Shown: positions 1 to 6,663 of the stretch, in pieces | Layout of the letters: each line of letters begins with the position of its first letter | How positions within the stretch are numbered: position 1 is the stretch's first letter | Source of the DNA: CG1-02-35-72 sp036170135 | GTDB lineage: Bacteria; Bacteroidota; Bacteroidia; Flavobacteriales; Flavobacteriaceae | Assembly: GCA_036170135.1 (NCBI GenBank) | Contig: JAVHOP010000070.1 | Coordinates: forward strand, 1-13,212 | Length of the DNA: 13,212 nt | Direction: 5' to 3' | The notes under the pieces: model-generated | Databases searched by the model: none | Seen by the model: only the letters and a program-made list of their open reading frames with translations | Told to the model about the DNA's origin: nothing | Program-made: the position numbers and the translations under genes

Positions 1-45
1 CTAAGCCGACAAGAACGTGTCTTTACTCCACGCTACTTGCCTTAA
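1..45 (+). CDS. Possible C-terminal tail of an upstream gene (partial)
   Basis: The first 14 codons of the window are open in frame 1 on the plus strand and end in TAA at 43-45, giving a tail ending in TPRYLP. The stop lies 27 bases before the convergent stop codon of ung, a plausible distance for two convergent genes. This stretch is also visibly richer in G+C than its surroundings. The tail is too short to assign a family, and 14 open codons can occur by chance, so it is only a candidate. If it is not a gene end, bases 1-72 hold nothing I can identify. Confidence 0.25.
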   Translation, partial: LSRQERVFTPRYLP

Positions 46-72
46 CCAAGACCGATAAGCGTAACTCCAAAA

Positions 73-744
73 CTACCATACAACTTCTGTCTTTCCTTTT
101 TCTTTTAAATAAACATTTGTTTTGCTAAAATGTTTGTTGCCAAACCAATAACCACGGTTGGCGCTTAAAGGCGATGGATGACCACTAGTTAAAATGCAAT
201 GTTTTGCAGGGTTTATATTTTTGCCTTTCATTTTGGCAAAACCACCCCAAAGCAAAAAAACAACATGTTCTTTTTTATCTGAAACAAGCTGAATAACTGC
301 ATCGGTAAATTGTTCCCAGCCTTGATTTTGATGCGAACCTGCTTGATGTGCGCGAACCGTTAAAGTGGCATTTAGCAATAGTACGCCTTGTTTAGCCCAA
401 GATTCTAAATTGCCACTTTGTGGAATGGGTTTGCCAACATCAGATAGCAATTCTTTAAAAATATTGCACAATGATGGTGGATGCGCTACACCATCATTAA
501 CCGAAAAACACAAACCATTGGCTTGCCCTACATCGTGATACGGATCTTGGCCAATAATGACGACTTTTACATCCTCAAAATCGCAAGCATTAAAAGCGGC
601 AAAAATCTGATTTCCTTTAGGATAACAAACGTGTTGTTGGTATTCTGATTTTACAAAATCGGTTAGGTTTACAAAATATTCCTTTTCAAACTCTGATTCT
701 AAAACAGCCTTCCAACCCGATGAGATATTAACATTTAAAGCCAT
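73..744 (-). CDS. ung: Uracil-DNA glycosylase (family 1 UDG)
   Basis: Ung removes uracil from DNA, arising by cytosine deamination or dUMP misincorporation, and so starts base excision repair in the cytoplasm. The 223-residue length is normal for the family. Its hallmark motifs are present in order: the water-activating loop GQDPYH at residues 65-70 (catalytic Asp67), the following GLCFSV segment at 77-82, LLNATLTV at 123-130, LLWG at 164-167, and the DNA-intercalation loop HPSPLSA at 189-195. The ATG start at 744 is supported by an AAGGAG Shine-Dalgarno sequence eight bases upstream, which is unusual because most starts in this window have none. It is divergent from mutS2, another DNA- or ribosome-associated maintenance gene, and the two promoters overlap. 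I see no defects, and the family assignment is essentially certain. Confidence 0.98.
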   Translation of the reverse strand: MALNVNISSGWKAVLESEFEKEYFVNLTDFVKSEYQQHVCYPKGNQIFAAFNACDFEDVKVVIIGQDPYHDVGQANGLCFSVNDGVAHPPSLCNIFKELLSDVGKPIPQSGNLESWAKQGVLLLNATLTVRAHQAGSHQNQGWEQFTDAVIQLVSDKKEHVVFLLWGGFAKMKGKNINPAKHCILTSGHPSPLSANRGYWFGNKHFSKTNVYLKEKGKTEVVW

Positions 745-752
745 AAATCAAT

Positions 753-758
753 CTCCTT
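753..758 (-). promoter_or_regulatory. Shine-Dalgarno sequence of ung
   Basis: Read on the minus strand this is AAGGAG, separated from the ung ATG by eight bases. Bacteroidota genes usually lack such a site, and the other starts in this window that I inspected lack a comparable one. It fixes the ung start and suggests that ung is translated by a more conventional route than its neighbours. Confidence 0.7.
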
Positions 759-776
759 CATTTAAATTATTAAACT

Positions 777-784
777 TATTTTTG
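777..784 (+). promoter_or_regulatory. -7 promoter element of mutS2 (TATTTTTG)
   Basis: The octamer matches the Bacteroidota -7 consensus TAnnTTTG exactly. Transcription would begin a few bases further on, near 789-791, leaving a leader of about 15 bases before the TTG start at 806. A TTG codon at 782 lies inside this octamer, so it should not be transcribed and cannot be the start. No good -33 TTG is present; TTC at 757-759 is the nearest match at a 17-base spacing. Confidence 0.6.
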
Positions 785-792
785 TGTGATTT

Positions 793-800
793 CAAAAATA
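793..800 (-). promoter_or_regulatory. -7 promoter element of ung (TATTTTTG)
   Basis: On the minus strand this is the same octamer as the mutS2 box, again an exact TAnnTTTG match. It predicts an ung transcript start near 786-788 and a leader of about 42 bases containing the Shine-Dalgarno sequence. The two boxes face each other with only eight bases between them, so each transcript would start within or beyond the other promoter's core. No convincing -33 element is visible. Confidence 0.5.
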
Positions 801-805
801 CAACA

Positions 806-3013
806 TTGTCACATAAAATCAGTTTAAAAACCTTACAAGATTTAGAATTTAACGTCGTGTTAAACAAAGTAGCCGACCGTTGTCAGACTACATTGGGAAA
901 GGAATTGGTTTCTAAAATTGAACCGCTCACCCAAAAAGAACCGCTTCAAAAAGCCTTGCAATTGACCAATGAATATCTGTCGTCATACGAAAATGAAAAT
1001 CAGTTACCATCTCCTTATTTTGATGAAGTTACAAAAGAACTCAGCTATTTAGGTATTGAAAATAGCCTTTTAGAAATTGAATCATTTATAAAATTCGTAA
1101 AACTTACCAAATCTACAAAAGAGCTTTTAATTTTTTTAAAGAAATTTAAATCCTATTACCCGGGTTTATTTCAATTATCCGAAAGTATCGACTTTAAAGC
1201 CGATATTTTAAAACTCATCGCCGAAATTATCACCCCATTTGGCGAAATTCTGCAAAGTGCTTCGCCCTTATTGGATAGCATCCGCAAAGATATTCAAACC
1301 GTAAAAGGCAAAATTAGCAGTAGTTTTAATATTGCCTTATCAAGAGCTGCCAACGAGAATTATCTAGATGATATCAAGGAATCGGTTGTAGATCATCAGC
1401 GCGTATTAGCTGTAAAAGCTATGTATCGCAAAAAAGTTAAGGGGCTTTTATTGGGCGCTTCAAAAACGGGAAATACACTCTTTATTGCGCCCGAAGAAAC
1501 GCTCAAACTCACCAGACAATTACAAAATTTGGAATTTGATGAGCAACAAGAAATCATCGAAATTCTCAAGGATTTGACCAACAATATTCGCCCGTTTGCC
1601 TTGGTTTTAAAAACCTATCAAGAATTTTTAGCTGTGCTCGATATGATTTCTGCAAAGGCGCGTTATGCCAAGCAAATAGGCGCTATTTTACCTATCATCA
1701 GCGATGAAAAAACAGCCAATTTTAAAGATGCTTATCACCCTTTGTTGCTTGAATACAACAACAAACACAAACTAAAAACCATTCCGCAAAGCCTAATTTT
1801 AAATCGAGAGCAACACATTATTGTCATTTCAGGTCCCAATGCAGGCGGAAAAAGTATTACCTTAAAAACAATTGGTTTGTTGCAAGTGATGTTTCAAAGT
1901 GGCTTGTTGGTACCAGTTCATCGCCAAAGTAGTTTTCATATTTTCGATACCATTTTAACCGATATTGGCGATAATCAATCTATTGAAAATCATTTAAGTA
2001 CTTACAGTTATCGCCTAAAAAATATGCGTCGGTTTTTGCGAAAAAGCAACGACAATACACTCTTGTTAATAGATGAATTTGGCACGGGTAGCGACCCAGA
2101 ATTAGGTGGCGCTTTGGCAGAAGTTTTTTTAGAAGAGTTTCATAACCTGCAAGCTTTTGGCGTTATTACCACGCATTACACCAACTTAAAAGTGTTAGCC
2201 GATGAACTGCAATTTACGGTAAATGCCAACATGCAATTTGATGAACGCACTTTAGAACCGTTGTATCAATTGTTTGTCGGTCAAGCCGGAAGCTCATTTA
2301 CCTTTGAGGTTGCTAGTAAAAACGGAATTTCGTTCAGTCTCATTAATCGCGCTAAGAAAAAAGTTGACACCGGTAAAGTGCGCTTAGATAAGACCATTTC
2401 TAAACTTCAAAAGGAACGCAATAAACTACAAAAAAATTCGGATACACTAGAAAAAGCGCATGTTATCGCCAAAGAAAAAGGCGATTTATTGGCAACCGAT
2501 CAGCAAAAAATCCATCAAAAGTTAGTTGAATTCAATGCCTTATACGATAACAATCAAAAAATGCTGACTTATGGTAGAAAAATAAATGAGTTTATAAATA
2601 AATATTTTCAAACCAAAAATAAAAAACAATTATTAGCCGATTTCTTTACTTGGACAACTGCCGAACAGACAAAATTTATTAAAAAAACAACACCTGAAAT
2701 TAAAAAACCCAGCAAAAAAGAAAAGCAACAGGAAATCGCCCAAATAAAACAAGCAGCAGAAAAATTAAAAACAGTTGAAATTGAAGTTCTAAAAGAAGTT
2801 GAAGCTGTTAAAAAAATTGAAGAAAAGAAATCCGTTCTCAAAGCCAAACAATTAGCCAACTACCAATATAAAATAAACGACCGCGTACGCTTAATTGATA
2901 GCCAAACTACCGGACTCATCAATAAGATTGAAAAAAATAAAGTATTTATTAATTACGGATTTTTTACAACAACGGCCAAAATTAGCCAAATTGAACTCGT
3001 GGAGAAATCGTAA
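806..3013 (+). CDS. mutS2: MutS2-family ATPase lacking the Smr nuclease domain
   Basis: MutS2 proteins are MutS-like ABC ATPases that lack the mismatch-recognition domains. They have been linked to suppressing recombination and, in Bacillus, to sensing and splitting collided ribosomes. From the TTG at 806 the protein has 735 residues. It shows the clamp/lever segment with VKAMYRKKVKG (about 203-213), Walker A GPNAGGKS (343-350), the IGDNQSIENHLSTYS loop (387-401), Walker B LLLIDEFGTG (419-428) and TTHY (455-458). Charged, probably coiled-coil stretches follow at about 525-575 and 640-685, then a KOW-like end beginning NDRVRLID (about 691-698). It stops there, without the roughly 80-residue Smr domain seen in Bacillus MutS2. 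Start choice: 782 lies inside the predicted promoter, no ATG is near, and TTG 806 places the conserved ISxKTLQDLEF segment at the N-terminus as in homologues. Confidence 0.93.
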   Translation: MSHKISLKTLQDLEFNVVLNKVADRCQTTLGKELVSKIEPLTQKEPLQKALQLTNEYLSSYENENQLPSPYFDEVTKELSYLGIENSLLEIESFIKFVKLTKSTKELLIFLKKFKSYYPGLFQLSESIDFKADILKLIAEIITPFGEILQSASPLLDSIRKDIQTVKGKISSSFNIALSRAANENYLDDIKESVVDHQRVLAVKAMYRKKVKGLLLGASKTGNTLFIAPEETLKLTRQLQNLEFDEQQEIIEILKDLTNNIRPFALVLKTYQEFLAVLDMISAKARYAKQIGAILPIISDEKTANFKDAYHPLLLEYNNKHKLKTIPQSLILNREQHIIVISGPNAGGKSITLKTIGLLQVMFQSGLLVPVHRQSSFHIFDTILTDIGDNQSIENHLSTYSYRLKNMRRFLRKSNDNTLLLIDEFGTGSDPELGGALAEVFLEEFHNLQAFGVITTHYTNLKVLADELQFTVNANMQFDERTLEPLYQLFVGQAGSSFTFEVASKNGISFSLINRAKKKVDTGKVRLDKTISKLQKERNKLQKNSDTLEKAHVIAKEKGDLLATDQQKIHQKLVEFNALYDNNQKMLTYGRKINEFINKYFQTKNKKQLLADFFTWTTAEQTKFIKKTTPEIKKPSKKEKQQEIAQIKQAAEKLKTVEIEVLKEVEAVKKIEEKKSVLKAKQLANYQYKINDRVRLIDSQTTGLINKIEKNKVFINYGFFTTTAKISQIELVEKS

Positions 3014-3015
3014 CT

Positions 3016-3023
3016 TAAATTTG
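3016..3023 (+). promoter_or_regulatory. -7 promoter element of the OmpA-domain gene (TAAATTTG)
   Basis: An exact TAnnTTTG match three bases after the mutS2 stop codon. A TTG at 2991-2993 lies 22 bases upstream and could serve as the -33 element. The predicted leader to the ATG at 3084 is about 50-55 bases and contains a weak hairpin (TTTACT 3053-3058 with AGTAAA 3065-3070). It suggests that the OmpA-domain pair is transcribed independently of mutS2. Confidence 0.5.
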
Positions 3024-3083
3024 TTGAACGACTTAAAATATTATTTTATAACTTTACTGCCCTTAGTAAAAATAGAACATTAG

Positions 3084-3662
3084 ATGAGAAATTTTGTTTT
3101 TGCTTTTATTAGCTTTTTAGCTTGGGCATTTTTGAGCGCAATGGCACACCAAAAGTTTTTTAGTGTTACCGCTGCATTAAATTCGCACGACTCAATAATT
3201 AATACGCAAAGCGAAGTTTCCACACCTATTTACAAGGACACTTTTGAAATAAAAAAAACAAAAATTGATAGTGTTTTTTCGTCACCTATTGTTAAAACTT
3301 ATCTATCTACAACTATTTTTTACGGTGTTAAAAAAGATAATTTTAAAGAAATAAATAAAATTGACAGTTTATTAAAGGTGCTAAAATTGACACTTTTAAA
3401 TAATTATGATGCGCATATTTTTATTGAAGGTCATACCGATAGTATCGGTCAAACGGATGCTAATTATTTAACCGGTTTAGAACACGCCAATAATTTTAAA
3501 GACTATTTATCATCACACGGAATTGAAGCTCTTAGAATAGAAACCGCGTCAAAAGGAGAATTAGCACCTAAATACGAAAATTCTTTAACAGAACATTTTA
3601 AAAATAGGCGATTAGAAATTACAGTCAAAACATTTAAAAATAAAAACGATGAACCTAAATAG
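3084..3662 (+). CDS. OmpA-domain (peptidoglycan-binding-like) envelope protein
   Basis: The 192-residue protein starts with a hydrophobic stretch (about residues 4-21, ending AMA) that is either a signal peptide or an N-terminal anchor. There is no lipobox cysteine. A low-complexity linker follows, then an OmpA C-terminal domain from about residue 77 to 185. The domain shows EGHTDSIG at 115-122 and NRRLEI at 174-179. Such domains normally bind the diaminopimelate of peptidoglycan in the periplasm through the Asp of GHTD and an Arg in LSxxRA. Here the helix reads EHANNFKDYL, so the Arg position appears to be His (135). Peptidoglycan binding may be altered. There is no beta-barrel. It overlaps the next gene by 14 bases, which suggests coupled translation and a shared envelope role. 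Confidence 0.85.
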   Translation: MRNFVFAFISFLAWAFLSAMAHQKFFSVTAALNSHDSIINTQSEVSTPIYKDTFEIKKTKIDSVFSSPIVKTYLSTTIFYGVKKDNFKEINKIDSLLKVLKLTLLNNYDAHIFIEGHTDSIGQTDANYLTGLEHANNFKDYLSSHGIEALRIETASKGELAPKYENSLTEHFKNRRLEITVKTFKNKNDEPK

Positions 3663-3954
3663 TTATATTGAGCTATTTATATATATGTTTGGCTCTTTTT
3701 TAATAGGATATGGATTTGCCTATTATTATTATAAGCACAAGTTTGAAAAATTAAATTCAAATTTTGGTGCAAGACATATTAACGACAAGCTAGACGAAGT
3801 TGTTGTAGGCAAAATTAAAGCCAAAAAAACCTTTGAACGGGGCGGTTTAGAAGTAGCAGAAAACCGTCAAAGTAAAATCGATTTTTTTGTTGAAGAGCCT
3901 GTTATTAAACCTAAAGCCGCCGTCCCAAAAAAGAAATCGACTAAAAAGACTTAA
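3649..3954 (+). CDS. Small single-pass membrane protein with lysine-rich tail
   Basis: A 101-residue protein of unknown function. One hydrophobic segment at about residues 7-27 (LFIYMFGSFLIGYGFAYYYY) is followed by a basic YKHKFEK, which by the positive-inside rule puts the tail in the cytoplasm. The rest is polar and ends in a lysine-rich, proline- and alanine-containing tail (KPKAAVPKKKSTKKT), probably disordered. The ATG lies 14 bases inside the OmpA-domain gene, so the two are probably translationally coupled and may act together across the inner membrane. The KKTFERGGLEV stretch resembles, from memory, the linker of flavobacterial membrane proteins that carry a C-terminal helix-hairpin-helix domain. 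That domain is absent here, so this could be a shortened relative. The stop codon overlaps that of the convergent gene in TTAA at 3951-3954. Confidence 0.75.
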   Translation: MNLNSYIELFIYMFGSFLIGYGFAYYYYKHKFEKLNSNFGARHINDKLDEVVVGKIKAKKTFERGGLEVAENRQSKIDFFVEEPVIKPKAAVPKKKSTKKT

Positions 3955-4184
3955 GTTTCGCTTTCAAAACGCGCTGTTTCCCTGTCAAAAAAGGCATTTG
4001 CTTGCGCTACTAAATCTTGAACAAGGTCTAAAATTTCTACTTCACCTTCTTCTTCTAGGTCATCAAACCAGGTGATATCGTCGTCTTTCAGATTAATAAC
4101 AAATCTAGGATATTCGGTGTGTATTACAAAAATAGCCTCTTGAAAATCGGTGTTATCGCCCAATAAAAATTTAGGTAGTTCCAT
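3951..4184 (-). CDS. Conserved small acidic hypothetical protein
   Basis: A 77-residue acidic protein without membrane segment or signal peptide, starting MELPKFLLGDNTD and containing VIHTEYPRFVINLKDD. I recognise this pattern as a small hypothetical protein that recurs in flavobacteria, but no function is known to me. The second half is rich in Asp and Glu (about residues 34-52) and ends in a probable helix (DLVQDLVAQANAFFDRE). Its ATG lies 14 bases inside the 3' end of the MATE gene, so it is co-transcribed and probably translationally coupled to it. The shared context does not prove a role in transport. Its stop overlaps the convergent plus-strand stop in a TTAA. Confidence 0.8.
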   Translation of the reverse strand: MELPKFLLGDNTDFQEAIFVIHTEYPRFVINLKDDDITWFDDLEEEGEVEILDLVQDLVAQANAFFDRETARFESET

Positions 4185-5535
4185 GGTTTGAATGTATTAA
4201 TTTTTTGGTAAGATAATCAAATCTTAAATATAATAATAATGCTGAGGCGGTTAATCCCGACAATAAGCCAATCCAAATGCCCATTGAACCATATCCAAGT
4301 GTTTTGCCCAAAATCCAAGAAATAGGAAAGCCAACAATCCAGTAAGCGATAAAGGTGATATAAGTTGGAATTTTTACGTCTTGTAATCCGCGTAAAGCCC
4401 CTAAAACAACTGCCTGAATGCCATCAGATATTTGAAAAAATCCGGTGATAATCAGCAAGGTTGAGGCTACTTTAATAACTTGCCAATTGTCAATATAAAC
4501 CAATGGCAAATAATCTTTTAAAGTAAAAAATCCGATAGCAAAAACAAATTCAATCATAAAAATTTGTAAAAAAACGGATAGTGCAATGCGCCGCAATTCA
4601 ATATATTGACCGAGACCTTTTTGGTTTCCAACCCTAATGGTAGCTGCAACGCCTAAACCTACGGCAATCATAAAGGTCATCGACGCTAAATTAAGTGCAA
4701 TTTGATTGGCTGCTTGGTCTATAACACCTAGCGTGCCCGAAAGCCAAACTGCTGCCGTAAAAACAGCAACTTCAAAAAACATTTGCATGGCAGTTGGGAA
4801 CCCTAGACTGATAATTTTTTTGAAACGTTCTTTTTGGATTTCGGCCCAACTTATTATTTTGATATAAGGAATAAATTTAGCTTTTGTATTTAAAATATAC
4901 CACATAAAAACCATCATCGCGATTCTTGAAAACAAGGTCCCAATACCTGCGCCAATCAACTCGAGTCTCGGAAAAATCCAAATACCGTAAATTAGAAAAT
5001 AATTAAAAATTATATTGATGATATTAGCGGCAATGGTAGCGTGCATGGCGTGTTTGGTTTGCGACAAACCATCGGCAAATTGTTTTGAAGCTTGAAAAAT
5101 CATCAGTGGGATAATAGAAAATGCGATAATGCCCATATATGGAATAGCCAATTTAACCACTTCGGGAGGCTGGTTCATATTTTTTAATAGCGGTTTCCCT
5201 AATAAAAAAAGCAATAAAAACATGACTACCCCCAAGACGATAGAAAGCAGTAAGCCGTGTTGAAAATCAAGTCGTCCTTTTTCAATATTGTTACTACCAT
5301 TGGCTTCGGCAATTAAAGGAGTTATGGCAAAAGTAAATCCGATTCCAATTGATAAGGCGATAAATACCACGCTATTACCTAACGAAACGGCGGCTAATTG
5401 CGTCGCTCCTAATCTACCAACCATCACATTATCGGCTAATCCAACCAAAACATGTCCTAGTTGACCGAGCATCACGGGGTAAGCCAATTTAAGATTGAAA
5501 TTAAATTCTTTAGTATAGTTTGCTAATCGCAACAA
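4171..5535 (-). CDS. MATE-family multidrug/Na+ (or H+) antiporter, NorM-like
   Basis: An inner-membrane exporter of 454 residues with about twelve hydrophobic segments, the usual MATE length. The N-terminal half carries PVMLGQLGHVLVGLADNVMVG (helix 1) and the DGLSQTKHAM loop; the C-terminal half has PTAMQMFFEV and DGIQAVVLGALRG. Acidic residues matching the cation-coupling residues of Vibrio NorM are present: Asp35 in LADNVMVG, Glu255 in FFEVAVF and Asp371 in the ISDGIQ segment. The NorM-type cation-coupled mechanism is therefore likely, but the substrate (cationic drugs, dyes or metabolites) cannot be read from sequence. The start is TTG at 5535, or the adjacent TTG at 5532; no ATG occurs before Met22, inside helix 1. 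A -7 element lies at 5562-5569. The last 14 bases overlap the downstream acidic protein gene. Confidence 0.95.
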   Translation of the reverse strand: MLRLANYTKEFNFNLKLAYPVMLGQLGHVLVGLADNVMVGRLGATQLAAVSLGNSVVFIALSIGIGFTFAITPLIAEANGSNNIEKGRLDFQHGLLLSIVLGVVMFLLLFLLGKPLLKNMNQPPEVVKLAIPYMGIIAFSIIPLMIFQASKQFADGLSQTKHAMHATIAANIINIIFNYFLIYGIWIFPRLELIGAGIGTLFSRIAMMVFMWYILNTKAKFIPYIKIISWAEIQKERFKKIISLGFPTAMQMFFEVAVFTAAVWLSGTLGVIDQAANQIALNLASMTFMIAVGLGVAATIRVGNQKGLGQYIELRRIALSVFLQIFMIEFVFAIGFFTLKDYLPLVYIDNWQVIKVASTLLIITGFFQISDGIQAVVLGALRGLQDVKIPTYITFIAYWIVGFPISWILGKTLGYGSMGIWIGLLSGLTASALLLYLRFDYLTKKLIHSNHGTT

Positions 5536-5561
5536 GTTTGGTCTTTAAAAAATTAAGTTGG

Positions 5562-5569
5562 CAAATGTA
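5562..5569 (-). promoter_or_regulatory. -7 promoter element of the MATE gene (TACATTTG)
   Basis: Read on the minus strand, this is an exact TAnnTTTG match about 27 bases before the TTG start. It lies in the 50-base gap after menF and would give the exporter a leader of roughly 20 bases and transcription independent of the menaquinone genes. No -33 TTG is visible at the usual distance. Confidence 0.5.
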
Positions 5570-5585
5570 ATGCTTAAAACTAAAA

Positions 5586-6659
5586 CTATAATACATTAAT
5601 TAGGGTTTTGCTCTTCGCTTCGGTTTCTTTCCATTCACTTTGCGGATTGCTGTCTTTGGTTATCCCGCCACCAACATATAAAAATGCCATCTGATTTTTT
5701 AATTGCATACACCTTAAATTTACGAATAGCTCGGTTATTTTTTTAGAGTCGTCTTTTTTATTGATAATTCCCAAATAACCCGTATAGAAACTGCGATCGT
5801 ATTGTTCGTTATTTTTGATAAAATCTATAGCGTCAAGTTTGGGCAAACCCGCAACAGCAGGTGTTGGATGTAAGCAATTTACCAATTTAAAAAGATTGAG
5901 TTCTTTAGGTAATTTACCTTTAATATCGGTGCAAATATGAACCAAATTACCCGCTTTTAAATTCCTTGTTTTTAGGGTTTTAAATTCAATTTTATTTTTA
6001 TTAAAAACTTTTACCATGAAATTGGTAACCATTTGTTGCTCTTTAATTTCTTTTTCTTCCCAAATAATGTTTCCTTTAGGTTTTATAACTTGCGTCCCTG
6101 CCAAAGCCATCGTTGTAAAATTTGCGTCTTTAAGTGTTAGCAGTTTTTCTGGCGTTGCACCTAACCAAGTCCCTACTTTTGGGTGATGCCAATAATATGT
6201 TAAAGAATTGGGATATTTATATAACAATCTTTTAAAAACATCTTCCGATTTTATCTGTTCTGCACCGATATAAATTTTTCTTGATAAAACAACTTTCTCA
6301 AGTTTCTTTTGAGTGATTTCTAGAATGGCTTTATCAATTAATTTGATATAATCATCTTTTTCTAAAGACGATTTTTGGTCGAATGGTTCGTGCGTTGGTG
6401 CCGATTTTTTATAAAATTCATCTGTAATGATATGATTTTCGATAGTAGATGTTTCAAATGGGATTAAGACACTGCTTTCTTCTACATCAAATGGCGCAAA
6501 CACAAAACCCGATTCGCTTAAATCTGTCGTTAAATTTAACGCATCATTTTTCTGAACAATGATGGTAATATCTTCAGCATTTGGCATTCTGAAAGCCACA
6601 AATGGCAATCGATTAGCTTTTGCAAATTGAAGTTTATTAAAAAATTTATGAATTGCCAT
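5586..6659 (-). CDS. menF: Isochorismate synthase (chorismate-binding family)
   Basis: Converts chorismate to isochorismate in the cytoplasm, the committed step towards menaquinone (or, in other bacteria, siderophores). The 357-residue length fits a stand-alone MenF/EntC-type enzyme. Family motifs in order: KVVLSRK from Lys122 (the water-activating lysine of the isochorismate synthases), GTWLGATPEKLL (163-174), MALAGT (184-189), the acidic WEEKEIKEQQMV (200-211), HPTPAVAG (264-271), FYTGYLG (291-297) and GGGITKDSNPQSEWKETEAK (330-349) with the metal-binding glutamates. The leading Lys and alanine-containing LAGT favour isochorismate synthase over anthranilate or aminodeoxychorismate synthases. 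It starts four bases after the stop of a MenI-like thioesterase, which supports a menaquinone role over EntC. menD and other men genes are not in the window. The substrate step is assigned by family, not tested. Confidence 0.92.
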   Translation of the reverse strand: MAIHKFFNKLQFAKANRLPFVAFRMPNAEDITIIVQKNDALNLTTDLSESGFVFAPFDVEESSVLIPFETSTIENHIITDEFYKKSAPTHEPFDQKSSLEKDDYIKLIDKAILEITQKKLEKVVLSRKIYIGAEQIKSEDVFKRLLYKYPNSLTYYWHHPKVGTWLGATPEKLLTLKDANFTTMALAGTQVIKPKGNIIWEEKEIKEQQMVTNFMVKVFNKNKIEFKTLKTRNLKAGNLVHICTDIKGKLPKELNLFKLVNCLHPTPAVAGLPKLDAIDFIKNNEQYDRSFYTGYLGIINKKDDSKKITELFVNLRCMQLKNQMAFLYVGGGITKDSNPQSEWKETEAKSKTLINVL

Positions 6660-6663
6660 CTCT

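Noticed and set aside
1..72. Extension of ung beyond its UAG stop (23 further open codons on the minus strand)
   Set aside because: The Ung C-terminus is complete at the stop, and 23 open codons are expected often by chance; nothing suggests readthrough.
1396..1584. Minus-strand open frame inside mutS2
   Set aside because: Lies wholly antisense to conserved MutS2 coding sequence and has a low-complexity Ser/Cys-rich translation.
2608..2859. Minus-strand open frame of 83 codons with hydrophobic translation
   Set aside because: Antisense to the lysine-rich coiled-coil part of MutS2; the Phe/Leu content simply mirrors A-rich sense codons.
3053..3070. Hairpin TTTACT/AGTAAA as terminator of mutS2
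   Set aside because: The stem has six mostly A-T pairs and no following T-tract on the plus strand; it lies in the leader of the next gene.
2895..3083. Plus-strand open frame spanning the mutS2 end
   Set aside because: Out of frame with the conserved KOW-like end of MutS2 and without recognisable features; not a frameshifted Smr domain on inspection.
3887..4075. Plus-strand frame across the convergent TTAA junction
   Set aside because: Overlaps two better-supported genes; basic/Leu-rich translation is a shadow of the opposite strand.
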